DNA from: an uncultured beta proteobacterium
Lineage (GTDB): Bacteria; Pseudomonadota; Gammaproteobacteria; Burkholderiales; Burkholderiaceae_C
Assembly: GCA_903905735.1 (NCBI GenBank)
Contig: CAIVHU010000016.1
Coordinates: 1 to 64,000, forward strand
Direction: 5' to 3'
DNA: 64,000 bases
Below, piece by piece: positions 30,063 through 43,711 of this stretch (position 1 is its first letter; each line of letters begins with the position of its first letter). The position numbers were made by a program, and so were the translations under genes. The notes under the pieces are model-generated. The model searched no databases and had not been told where the DNA came from. It saw only the letters and a list, made by a program, of their open reading frames with translations.

Positions 30063-30587
30063 ATGCGTATCAGCACCAAAGGCCGTTTTGCCGTCACCGC
30101 GATGATTGACATTGCCCTGCGTGATAAGTTTGGACCCGTGCCGCTTTCAGAAATAGGTTCGCGCCACCAGATATCCTTGTCGTATCTTGAGCAGATATTC
30201 AGTTTGTTGCGCCATTGTGGACTGGTCAACAGCAGTCGCGGCCCCGGTGGTGGCTATGCGCTCAGTCGGTCGATGCAGGGCATCACGGTCGCTGACATCA
30301 TCCACGCTGTTGAGAATGAACCATCGACCACCAAGCAGCAAGACGTCGAAAAGGCTCATGATATGGCGCAAGACCTGTGGGAAGCCATGAACACCAACCT
30401 GGTTGACTTCATGCGCTCGGTGACCTTGATGAGTCTGGTGCTGGAGCAACTGGCCAAGGGCGTCAAGATTGAGCAAAGAACCTCAGCCAACAGCGGCGTG
30501 TTCAAAAAACCGGCGCAGCAGCCGGTTCGCTCCAACGTCCCCAACTCGGTGTTTGCTCTCGGCAAGTCGATACTGGCAGGAAGCTGA
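30063..30587 (+). CDS. Rrf2/IscR-like transcriptional regulator lacking IscR cluster cysteines
   Basis: MRISTKGRFAVTAMIDIALRDKFGPVPLSEIGSRHQISLSYLEQIFSLLR...SSRGPGGGYALSRSMQGITVADIIHAVEN; no Cys in the ligand region. Confidence 0.9.
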   Translation: MRISTKGRFAVTAMIDIALRDKFGPVPLSEIGSRHQISLSYLEQIFSLLRHCGLVNSSRGPGGGYALSRSMQGITVADIIHAVENEPSTTKQQDVEKAHDMAQDLWEAMNTNLVDFMRSVTLMSLVLEQLAKGVKIEQRTSANSGVFKKPAQQPVRSNVPNSVFALGKSILAGS

Positions 30588-30629
30588 TTCCAGGTCTGGT
30601 GTCTGGCCACCGTGCAGCGGCCGTCAGCA

Positions 30630-31835
30630 TCAGCCGTGGTTTTGCACCAGCGTCCAGGCTGACAGCGCAATCAGCGCGCTCCAGAACCACACGCCCAGGG
30701 TCAGCGGCAGCACGGTGCCGTCCATGTGACCACCCAGCCAGGCGCCCACGGCGAAGGCACTGACCATCATCAGAAAACCGTTCACCGCTGATGCGGCTCC
30801 GGCTGCGTTAGGAAATGGTCCGACCGCGCCGCTTTGACCGCAGGGCTGATGGATGCCGTGGCCGACCATGAAGATCAGCTGCGGCAGCATGATGGTCCAG
30901 ACGCTGATCCAGCCAGAAAGCGTCAGTATCGCCATCAGCGTGCCACCGGTCAGGGACAGCCCACCGGCCATGCCCACTGCGCGGCGCACGCCAAAGCGTG
31001 GCAACCAGTGGCGGCAGATGAAGGTGCCGCCGATGTAGGCCAGCGAGTTCACAAACATCACCAGCCCATACTGCGTTTTGCTCAAACCCAGCACGCCGGT
31101 GAAAACAAAAGAGGATGACGCCAGAAAGGTGAACAGGCCGCTGTACGAAGCCACCGTCAGCGCGGAAAACGCCCGAAAAGTGGGGTTGCGCAAGATCATG
31201 CGCCAGGTGGCCGCCAGGGTGACGATCTGCAGTGCCTGCGGGTTTTTATGTTGTACGGTTTCTTCAAAGCGCAGCGCCACCACGGCCAGTGTGATGGCGG
31301 CAAACACCCCCAGCGCCAGCAGCGCAAAGCGCCAGTTCAGCGCTTCGGTCAGCAGCCCGCCGGTAGGCGCGCTCAGGCAGGCAATCACACCCAGCCCGCT
31401 CAGGCCTTTGCTCATCACGCGCGCACCTTGCGTGGGTGAGTACAGGTCACGCACGATGGCGCGCGCACACATCACGCCAGCGCCCATGGCCGCGCCCTGC
31501 ACGGTACGCCAGACGATCAGCCAGGCCATGCTGGGTGCCAGGCTGCTGGCAATGGAGGCCAGCACGTAGGCAGCCATCCCCGTCAGCAGAATCGGCCGGC
31601 GGCCATACTTGTCAGACAGCGGCCCCCACACCAGTTGTGAGCTGCCAAAGGCCAGCAGCAGGGCGGTCAGCGTCAGTTGCGCCTGCGCCATCGGTGCGGA
31701 CAATTGAGCGGTCAGTACCGGCAGCGCGGGCAGATACAGATCGGTGGTGACGGGCTGCAGGCCCAGCAGCAAAGACAGCAGCAGGACGATCACACCAGGC
31801 GGCATGGAGGACGAATGGGTGGCGTTGGCGGGCAT
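30630..31835 (-). CDS. MFS transporter, Bcr/CflA family
   Basis: QPVTTDLYLPALPVL, GPLSDKYGRRPILLTGM. Confidence 0.93.
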   Translation of the reverse strand: MPANATHSSSMPPGVIVLLLSLLLGLQPVTTDLYLPALPVLTAQLSAPMAQAQLTLTALLLAFGSSQLVWGPLSDKYGRRPILLTGMAAYVLASIASSLAPSMAWLIVWRTVQGAAMGAGVMCARAIVRDLYSPTQGARVMSKGLSGLGVIACLSAPTGGLLTEALNWRFALLALGVFAAITLAVVALRFEETVQHKNPQALQIVTLAATWRMILRNPTFRAFSALTVASYSGLFTFLASSSFVFTGVLGLSKTQYGLVMFVNSLAYIGGTFICRHWLPRFGVRRAVGMAGGLSLTGGTLMAILTLSGWISVWTIMLPQLIFMVGHGIHQPCGQSGAVGPFPNAAGAASAVNGFLMMVSAFAVGAWLGGHMDGTVLPLTLGVWFWSALIALSAWTLVQNHG

Positions 31836-31939
31836 GGTTTTGAGCGTAGCAGATCAGGCCTTGGCCGCCGAGCGCTTTGAACGACGCATGTGCGAAGATG
31901 TCCGCTGGTTTGAACTGATTTTTTTGGAGAGGTCCTCAC

Positions 31940-32326
31940 ATGGCAATTGGTTGGCTCTCGGTGTTGAAAATGGTGCCCTGGGGCGATGTGATCGAAACCG
32001 CGCCCAAGGTGGCGGGGGGGGCGAAAAAGCTCTGGAGTTCAGTTGGCAAGAAGCCGGCCGCAGCGGCCGCTGCACCGGTCGGGGCTGCTGCTGTGTCTGA
32101 GGCAGAAGCCCCATTGACGGCGCTGCAGGCGCAGGTGCTGCAGCTTCAGGTGGAGGTGGCTGATTTGCACCAACAGATGCTCGAATCCAGTGCGCTGATT
32201 GGCTCGCTGGCCGAGCAAAACACCCAGCTCATTGCCCGTGTGGAGGTCAACCGCAAGCGCGTGCTGGCATTGGCCGCTGCCTTGGTGGTGCTGGCAGTGG
32301 TGGTGGCGATCAAACTATTTCGATAG
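31940..32326 (+). CDS. Hypothetical protein, coiled coil plus C-terminal TM
   Basis: LQAQVLQLQVEVADLHQQM...VLALAAALVVLAVVVAIKLFR*; stop codon within palindromic element. Confidence 0.6.
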   Translation: MAIGWLSVLKMVPWGDVIETAPKVAGGAKKLWSSVGKKPAAAAAAPVGAAAVSEAEAPLTALQAQVLQLQVEVADLHQQMLESSALIGSLAEQNTQLIARVEVNRKRVLALAAALVVLAVVVAIKLFR

Positions 32327-32362
32327 CTGCCAGCCCTTGATGGACAAGGGCTGGATGGGAAT
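32315..32362. repeat. Dispersed palindromic element copy supplying stop codon
   Basis: atttcgaTAGctgccagcccttgatggacaagggctggatgggaattt. Confidence 0.85.
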
Positions 32363-32507
32363 TTGTTGGTGACGCAGGCTTGGTGGGATGGTGGCAACCG
32401 TTACCCTTGAATCGCACGCGTTGGCATCGTTGCCTCAAGAATTCCGACCCAGTCCATAGGGGTCATCTCCGCGCAACCTCTGCCGACGGCAGCAGACCCA
32501 GATGCTC

Positions 32508-33140
32508 TCAGCGCTGCGTTCTGGCCTTTTGGATCAGGGCATCAACGACATTGAGCGCTTGAGTCTCACCTTTGGCCATTTCAGGGGAGGTGACATAGCT
32601 GCCATTGACTGCCAGCGACGGCACACCTTCAATCTGGTAGCCCTTGGTTTGCTGGTTCGCAGTCCGGACTTTTGAATCCACTGAAAAGGCCTTCAACTCC
32701 GCCGTGAGCTTGGTCTTGTCAACGCCAATCGCTGTTGCCAACGTCGCAATGTCGGCATCGCTGCCAAATCGCAAATGCTGTTCATGAAAGGCCTTGAAAA
32801 CCTTGGGCTGAATGTCATTGGAAACCCCCATCGCCTCCAAGGCATAAAAGAGCCTTTGAAAAGGCACGTGCCCATCCTGCCAGGCCACTGGAATTCGCCT
32901 GAAGGTCACATCCCTCGGCAAAGTCTTGACCCAGGCCTCCAATTTGGGCTCGAAGGCGTTGCAGTGCGGGCACCAATAGCCAAAGAACTCGATCACTTCG
33001 ATTTTGCCGGGAACAGCAACAGGCATGGGTGGCTTTAATAGCGCGTAATCCTGACCCTCAACCAATTGCGTCGCTGCGTGCACCAAGGTGGTAGCGAATG
33101 GGGTCAGTGCCATTGTGATGGCGAAGTTGCGACGATTCAT
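32508..33140 (-). CDS. dsbA: Thiol:disulfide interchange protein DsbA/DsbL family
   Basis: Signal peptide; EFFGYWCPHCNAFEP; GVPSLAVNG. Confidence 0.92.
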   Translation of the reverse strand: MNRRNFAITMALTPFATTLVHAATQLVEGQDYALLKPPMPVAVPGKIEVIEFFGYWCPHCNAFEPKLEAWVKTLPRDVTFRRIPVAWQDGHVPFQRLFYALEAMGVSNDIQPKVFKAFHEQHLRFGSDADIATLATAIGVDKTKLTAELKAFSVDSKVRTANQQTKGYQIEGVPSLAVNGSYVTSPEMAKGETQALNVVDALIQKARTQR

Positions 33141-33252
33141 GGGGTGCCTTTTGCAAAAAAAGAAGATGAGATCTGGAAAAGTTCAAAGAGTTCCCTGGCG
33201 ATCCTGGTTTCACTAGCAGGAACTGCCAAACGCTGGTTAGCGTCTTGACTGA

Positions 33253-34083
33253 TCACCCAAAGGTAAATGCCGACAATGTGGTTTCCATCACGCGGTCCGA
33301 GAACACTTTGCGACCAGCGTCATTGCCTGCAGCACCGGCCACGGTCATCAGCGGTATCAGGTGTTCTTCAGCGCGGGGTGGATGGCACTGCCGGGCGCCG
33401 GGTGCCTGCTCCCAGTTCGCCAGCAAGCGATCACGCACTTGTGGGCTCGACTCGACGGCTTGGGTCAACCAGTCGTCGAAGGCATCGGACACCGGGCCAA
33501 ATTGCGGGTTGCCATAGGCACGCATGTTGTGAAAACTCATGCCGCTGCCGATGATCAGCACATCCTGATCACGCAATGCCTGCAGCGCGCGACCAGCCTC
33601 CAGATGCCGCACCGGGTCCAGCGAGTTATGCAGCGACAGTTGCACCACCGGCAATTTGGCATCAGGAAAGATCAGTTTGAGCGGAATGAACATGCCGTGA
33701 TCAAAACCACGTTCTGGGTTTGAGGCGCTGGCAATACCTGCAGCGGTGAGCGTCGTCACGATTTGGTTCGCCAAAGTCGGGTCGCCAGCAGCGGGGTACG
33801 TCAGTTCATAAGTGTGGGGCGGGAAGCCATAGTAGTCATAGATGAGTTCCGGCTGTGCGCCGCTGGTCACAGTGAATAGGGGCTCCAGCCAGTGCGCTGA
33901 CACCATCACAATGGCTTGGGGTGTGCGCGGTAGTGTTGATGCAACGTTTTTCAGGAAATCCGCCATACGATTCCACGCGTCCGGTGGGCTCCACTCCATG
34001 AAGAAACAGGGGCCACCGCCATGAGGGATGAACCAGGTCGGCATGCGTGCCCTGGCATTGGCGTTTGCTGGTGCATTTGACAT
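33253..34083 (-). CDS. LigB-type extradiol dioxygenase (4,5-DOPA dioxygenase-like)
   Basis: PTWFIPHGGGPCFFM, VMVSAHWLEPLFTVTSG, GFDHGMFIPLKLIFPDA. Confidence 0.92.
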   Translation of the reverse strand: MSNAPANANARARMPTWFIPHGGGPCFFMEWSPPDAWNRMADFLKNVASTLPRTPQAIVMVSAHWLEPLFTVTSGAQPELIYDYYGFPPHTYELTYPAAGDPTLANQIVTTLTAAGIASASNPERGFDHGMFIPLKLIFPDAKLPVVQLSLHNSLDPVRHLEAGRALQALRDQDVLIIGSGMSFHNMRAYGNPQFGPVSDAFDDWLTQAVESSPQVRDRLLANWEQAPGARQCHPPRAEEHLIPLMTVAGAAGNDAGRKVFSDRVMETTLSAFTFG

Positions 34084-34244
34084 GGTTTTACTTCTTTCAA
34101 AAGAATGATTTGGCTTTGGGTCGGCGCGATTGTGCAGTTTTGCCCCATCCTGATGACTGCTGGCGACCCAAGACCTGCTTGACGATGGGCAGACCGCCGA
34201 TGTCAATTGGGGTCAGACCGCTCGGGTGGTGGTCAAACTGAGCA

Positions 34245-34712
34245 TCATCCTGCTGCGAAACCACCCATGTTGCGAACCGTCGATCGGTCCTCTTGACGCG
34301 CATCCAGGCTCCAGGCGCCTGCGCCGTTGGCGGCCAGTGCCAGCAAGCCACCCACCACCGCGATGTTCTTGAAGAACAGCAGTTGTGTGACGAAGGCCTG
34401 GTCGGCGGGCACAGCCCAATAAGCGTGGAAGAAGAACGACGCCACCAGCGTGAATACCGCCAGAACAAGCGCCGCAATGCGCGTTCCAAAGCCTGCGAGC
34501 AGCGCCAGACTCCCCAGCACTTCAACGCTCAGGGCCAGGATGGCACCCAGAGTGGGAAGCGGCAAACCAACCGATGAGATGTAGCCAACGGTGCCGGCGA
34601 AACCCGTGATCTTGCCAATGCCGGCTGGCAGAAAAAAGACAACAAACAGCAAACGGGAAACCAGGGCAAAGCTGTTTTGAAAAGACTTGGACATGATGAT
34701 GGCTTTCTTCAA
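34245..34712 (-). CDS. DoxX family membrane protein
   Basis: RLLFVVFFLPAGIGKITGFAGTVGYISSVGLPLP. Confidence 0.88.
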   Translation of the reverse strand: MKKAIIMSKSFQNSFALVSRLLFVVFFLPAGIGKITGFAGTVGYISSVGLPLPTLGAILALSVEVLGSLALLAGFGTRIAALVLAVFTLVASFFFHAYWAVPADQAFVTQLLFFKNIAVVGGLLALAANGAGAWSLDARQEDRSTVRNMGGFAAG

Positions 34713-34773
34713 TGGGGGTTAACAGACATACTTGACTGGAGGGCTGAGGCAACTCCCTCCAAGGGTGTGAGAA

Positions 34774-35406
34774 TCAGGCGCGCTTGATCCATGTGGGGGC
34801 AATGGAAGTACCCAACCCAGCGCCATAGCCCAGGTAAATGTTCAGGCCAGCCAGAGGTTCCAGATAACGGGCGTTTTTCAAGCCGCCCGCATCCACGGTG
34901 GTAAAACCCATGCTCTGCGCCAATGCAGTGACTGTCTGCTTGGCGGGTTCACTGTCACTGGCGAGAAATACCGTGACGGCCTGGCCGCCACCGAAGTCCG
35001 CACCTTCAGCCAACACTTGCGCAAAGACCGTGTTGAACGCCTTGACCACGAGCGCTCCAGGATCAGCTTTGGCAATTTCTTCGCTTGCAGATGTGTTGTG
35101 TCCCAGGGTCAGGCTCATGTAGTCGGCACTCAACGGGTTGGTGATGTCCACCACCACTTTGCCCAGCAGGTTGCCCACCGATTGCAGCGCAGCCACGGCG
35201 TCGCCATAACCCGTGGCCAAAATCACCACGTCCTGACCTTGCGCAGCACCTGCGGCAGTAACGGCTTTCACGTTGGCATAAGGCGCGGCCACCGCGGCGG
35301 CCTTGGCAGCGTCGCGAGCCGTCACACTCACGCTGTGGCCAGCAGCACTGAGTTGTTTGACAAATCCGGAGCCCATGTTGCCGGCACCAATCACGAGAAC
35401 TTTCAT
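34774..35406 (-). CDS. NADPH-dependent F420 reductase-like NAD(P)-binding protein
   Basis: MKVLVIGAGNMGSGFVKQLSAAGHSVSVTARD; VVDITNPL. Confidence 0.88.
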   Translation of the reverse strand: MKVLVIGAGNMGSGFVKQLSAAGHSVSVTARDAAKAAAVAAPYANVKAVTAAGAAQGQDVVILATGYGDAVAALQSVGNLLGKVVVDITNPLSADYMSLTLGHNTSASEEIAKADPGALVVKAFNTVFAQVLAEGADFGGGQAVTVFLASDSEPAKQTVTALAQSMGFTTVDAGGLKNARYLEPLAGLNIYLGYGAGLGTSIAPTWIKRA

Positions 35407-35543
35407 ACGTTTTCCTTTCAGGGGGTTGATGGGTCTTGTCAACAAACTGTTGCTTGTGATCAAGGCATGGATGAACTGTATTTGTTTCTTTTGATAAGAT
35501 AAATATGGTTTAATGTAATGAACAGTTCCTGAAAGAGGGATAA

Positions 35544-36446
35544 ATGGACAAATTCCTGGAAATGCAGACCTTCACTGCCGTCGTGGATGCTGGCAGTTTT
35601 GTCCGCGCGGCGGAGTCGTTGGAGATGTCCAAGGCCGCTGTGTCGCGATATGTGGCGGACCTGGAGGATCGTTTGGGCGTTCGCCTGCTGCACCGGACCA
35701 CCCGAAAGCTCTCGCTTACCGAGGAGGGGCGCGCTTTCCACCTGCGGTGCAAGGAACTGCTGGGCGAGCTGGAAGAGGCAGAAACCGAGATCACGGCCCA
35801 ATCGGCACAGGCCATCGGTCTGCTGAAGATCAACGTTCCGTACAGTTTTGGCATCTTGCACCTGGCACCCCTGTGGTCCGAGTTCATGGCCCAGAACCCC
35901 CAAGTCACGCTGGATGTCACCCTCTCGGACCGGGTGGTGGACCTGGTGGAAGAGGGTTACGACCTGGCGGTGCGAATTGGGAGTCTGGCCAACTCTTCGC
36001 TGATCAGCAGAAAACTGGCTTCACACCGCATGGTGCTGTGTGCCTCCCCGACATATCTCAAGCGCCGTGGCTACCCAAAACATCCCAGCGATCTGGTGGA
36101 TCACACGGTGCTGGCCTATAGCCTACTGTCTACGGGCGATAACTGGGAGCTGGATGGACCTGAGGGGAAAGTGCATGTGTTGGTCCGGCCTGTTTTGCAT
36201 ACCAACAGCGGTGACACGTGCCTGGCCGGCGCGCTCAAGCACCAGGGGGTCATCTTGCAGCCCTCATTTCTGGTCGACGATGATTTGCGCACTGGTGCCC
36301 TAGTGGAATTGATGCCGCAGTACCGCTCGCCAGATTTTGGCATCTACGCGGTTTACCCGAGTCGGCAATATGTATCGGCCAAGGTGCGCCTGCTGATCGA
36401 CTTCTTGGTGAAGGCGCTTGAAAACGCCAAATGGTCTGTGAGCTAG
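35544..36446 (+). CDS. LysR family transcriptional regulator
   Basis: LEMQTFTAVVDAGSFVRAAESLEMSKAAVSRYVADLEDRLGVRLLHRTTRKLSLTEEG. Confidence 0.95.
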   Translation: MDKFLEMQTFTAVVDAGSFVRAAESLEMSKAAVSRYVADLEDRLGVRLLHRTTRKLSLTEEGRAFHLRCKELLGELEEAETEITAQSAQAIGLLKINVPYSFGILHLAPLWSEFMAQNPQVTLDVTLSDRVVDLVEEGYDLAVRIGSLANSSLISRKLASHRMVLCASPTYLKRRGYPKHPSDLVDHTVLAYSLLSTGDNWELDGPEGKVHVLVRPVLHTNSGDTCLAGALKHQGVILQPSFLVDDDLRTGALVELMPQYRSPDFGIYAVYPSRQYVSAKVRLLIDFLVKALENAKWSVS

Positions 36447-36575
36447 GCGCTGGTCGAGCCGGGGAATATCAACCCCGCCGCCTGCCTGTGCGAGGCAAAC
36501 CAGCCGCTCAAATAACTACACTCCTTGCAGCTGCCAGCCCCAATTGCAAAAAAGTCTGAAACCCTGCCTTTGACG

Positions 36576-39500
36576 ATGTCTGAGTTCAATGCTGACCCAA
36601 GCACGCCACGCGGCTTCATGGTGCTGCACGGCAACCGGCTGGAAGACCTGCGCGACCTGCTGGTGAACTACGTGGCGGCGCACCCGCTCGCGCCACTGGA
36701 GCCCGAAGTCATCCTGCTGCAAAGCAACGGTATGAAGCACTGGCTGGAGCTGGCGCTGGCCGACGACGCGGCCCTGGGTATTTGCGCTGCCACCCGTATG
36801 GAGCTGCCGAGCAGCTACCTGTGGCAGATGTACCGCGCGGTGCTGGGGCCCGATGCGGTGCCCGAGCACATGCCGTTTGACAAGTCGGCGCTCTTGTGGC
36901 GGCTGTTGCGCCTGCTGCCCGCGCTTTGTGGGGCCCATGCTGTTTATGCGCCACTCAAACGTTACCTGTCGGGTGACAACCCGGCGGGCAAGTTGTACCA
37001 ATTGGCCGAGCAGCTGGCCGACGTGCTGGACGGCTACCAGAGCTACCGCGCCGACTGGCTGGCTGACTGGGCCGCGGGCTTGGACCAGTTGCGCGGGCCG
37101 CAAGGTGCACCGCAGCCGCTGCCGCCGGAGCACGCCTGGCAGGCGCAGCTGTGGCGCGACATTCGTGCCGACGTCGGCCCGGCGCTGATGGAGGCCTCAC
37201 GCGCCAGCGTGCATGAGCGCTTCATGGCGGCTCTGGCCGGTATCAGCTCTGAAAATAGTAGCAGCCAGCGACCGCCAGGCTTGCCGCGCAGGCTGATGGT
37301 GTTTGGTATCTCGTCGCTGTCCACACAAGTGGTGCAGGCGCTCGCCGCTTTGGGCCAGGTGTGCCAGGTGATGCTGCTGGTGCAAAACCCTTGTCAGTAT
37401 TTTTGGGGTGACATTGTTGAAGGCCATGCCGCTTTGCGCGCCCAGGTGCGTCGCAGGCAGCAGGGCAAGCCGCTGCTTTCCACCCGTGCCATCGTCGCGT
37501 CGCCAGCCCCAGCCCCAGCCACCCAGCCGCTGCTGGCCTCCTGGGGCAAGCAGGGGCGCGACTATTTGCACCTGCTCGACGGTTTTGACGAGCCTGAGCG
37601 CTACCGCGCGCACTGGAGCCGGGTCGATGTGTTTGTGGACCCGGCACGGCCGGGCGGTGTGCCAGCCTCGCAACTGGCGCAACTGCAGTCGGCCATCTTC
37701 AACCTGTCTGCGCCGCCAGAGCAGCCGGCGGAACAAGCAGACGACGGCTCTTTGATCTTTGTTACTGCCCACAGCGCCCAGCGCGAACTGGAGGTGCTGC
37801 ACGACCGCCTGCTGGCCTGGCTGGAGGCGGACGCCGCGCTGCAGCCGCGCGATGTGATGGTGATGGTGCCCGACATGGCGGCCTTTGGGCCGCATATCCA
37901 CGCGGTGTTTGGCCGGTTTGCGCCGGGGCAGCCGCGCTACATCCCGTATTCGGTGGCCGACATCACGCCGCGCCAAAGCCCGCTGGTGCAGGCGCTGGAG
38001 CAATTGCTGAACCTGCCGAATAGCCGCTTGTCGCTGGCCGACTGGCTGAGCCTGTTTGAAGTGGCTGCCGTGCGCCAGCGCTTCAAACTGGACGAAGCAG
38101 CGGTGCGCCAGGTGCAAGACTGGTTGGCCGCCGCCGGGGTGCGCTGGGGTCTGGATGCTGACCATCGGCTGGCCTGGGGCCTGCCCGCAGGGGTGCAAGG
38201 TCTGGATCAAAACACCTGGGCGTTTGGCCTGCGCCGTCTGCTGCTGGGGTATGCACTGGGCAGCAGCGCAGGTTTGGATGCGTCTGATGGCGCGATGTGG
38301 TGCGACACCCTCGCGCAACCGGCCCTGAGCGGTCTGGATTCACCACAGGCCGCCGGCCTGCTGGACTGGGTAGGCGCCATGGAGCAAACCCTGCCGACGC
38401 TGCAGCTTGAACAGGCCCCCATCCAGTGGGGCCAGACGCTGCAAGCGCTGGTAGAGCGCTTTTTTGCCCCCTCAGACGATGCCGACGAGCGCGCCATCGA
38501 GCGACTGTTGTCACCGCTGGAGGTGTGGCTGCAGGCCTGCGAGGACGCTGGGCTCGACACCCCGCTGCCGCTCGACGTGGTGCGCGAGCACTGGCTGGCC
38601 AACATTGCTGAGTCGGGCCTGCAGCAGCGCTTTTTTGGTGGCGGCGTGCAGTTTGGCACCTTGATGCCGATGCGCTCGATCCCGTTCAAGGTGATCTGCC
38701 TGCTGGGCATGAACGACGGTGCCTACCCGCGCGTGCAGGCCGCGCGCGATTTTGATCTGATGGCCAGCAGCTGGCGCGCCGGGGACCGCTCGCGCCGCGA
38801 GGACGACCGCTACCTGTTTCTTGAGGCCCTGCTGTCGGCGCGCCACACCCTCTACATCAGCTGGCAAGGCCGCAGCGCCGCCGACAACAGTCCGCGCCCG
38901 CCCTCGGTGCTGGTGGCGCAGTTGCTCGACGTGGTCAATGCCTGCTGGCTACCCGCGCGCGCGGCGCAGCCGCAGCCGCTTCAACCGTTCTCTGAAGCCT
39001 ATTTTGAGGCCGGTTCACCTTACCAGACCTATGACGCTGATTGGGAGCATATTCGGCCTCAAGCCCTTATTTATAAATGGAAGGCAGCTATGGAAAGCAT
39101 ATCAACTCGGGCGACAGATGTAGCTGTTGCGGTTGCTGCAGCGCCGCCGTCCAGCCTGACGCTGGGCGACCTGCAGCGACTGCTTCGCCAGCCGGTGGAT
39201 GTGTTTTTCCGCAACCGGCTTCAGGTGGAGTTTGACAGTCTGGACGAGCTGGAGCAGGAGGATGAACCCTTTGCCCTGAACCCTTTGCAGCAACACCTGG
39301 CCGGTGCCGCGCTGCTGCAGGCTGGGGGCAACGCGCAAGCCCTGCACAGTCTGCGCGCCGCAGGCACGCTGCCGTTGGCCGGTTTTGGCACCCGGCTGGC
39401 CGACGAGCTGATGAGCAAGACGCATACCGTGCTGCAGTCGCGCGCCACCTGGCTGCAGCATTACCCGGCGGCGCTGGCGGCGTTGCCGATTGAACTCACG

Positions 39501-40111
39501 CTGTCCGAAGCGCGTGACCAGCCGAGCCCATGCACACTGACCGGCACCCTCAGCGGTCTCTGGTCGCAAGACGGCAATGACCCCCAGGCCCCTTGCTTGC
39601 AACTGGCCGAGCGCACCGGTGCGGTGCTGCAAGGTAGAAACGCGGCGGTGGCGGCGCGGCTGCATGTGATGTCGGGATTGTGGGTGCGGCATTTGGCGGC
39701 GTGTGCCAGCGGCCTGGCCGTGACCAGCGTGCAATTGGGCGTGGATGGCCAGGTCGTCATCCAGCCCTTGCCCGCAGAAGATGCGCAGGAGATGGTGGCC
39801 CGCCTGGCGCAAATATTCTCGTCGGCCTGGGCGCAGCCGCTGCCGGTGGCCTGCAAAACGGCCTGGGCCTATTTGCTGGCCGAGCGGCAGAACCGCGCGC
39901 TCGTCCAAGCTGGCAAACCCGCCAAAGACCCTCATGAACCTGCCCGCGAAACGTTTGAGCGTGGCCAGCGTGGCGGTGAACTGGCTGAGTCGGCCTACCT
40001 GCAGCGCGCCTTTGCCGGGTATGACGATCTGGCAGACAGCTTGCCGTGCTGGGCACAGGCGCTGTATGGTGACCTGCTGGCGCATATTGACGTATCTGCC
40101 GGGGTGTCGCG

Positions 40112-40115
<4 letters not shown>
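36576..40115 (+). CDS. recC: Exodeoxyribonuclease V subunit gamma (RecC)
   Basis: MVLHGNRLEDLRDLL, LLQSNGMKHWLELALAD, recCBD gene order; ATGA overlap with recB. Confidence 0.95.
39047..39102. repeat. Palindromic element in frame inside recC
   Basis: gcatattcggcctcaagcccttatttataaatggaaggcagctatggaaagcatat. Confidence 0.85.

Positions 40116-43707
<3,592 letters not shown>

Positions 43708-43711
<4 letters not shown>

Noticed and set aside
34084-34244. Possible pseudogene remnant between the LigB dioxygenase and DoxX genes
   Set aside because: Translations (for example FDHHPSGLTPIDIGGLPIVKQ) match no family I can recognise; only the half-REP is supportable.
37197-38318. 373-aa minus-strand ORF in recC
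   Set aside because: Antisense shadow ORF rich in Gln/His/Arg; recC frame is clearly coding.
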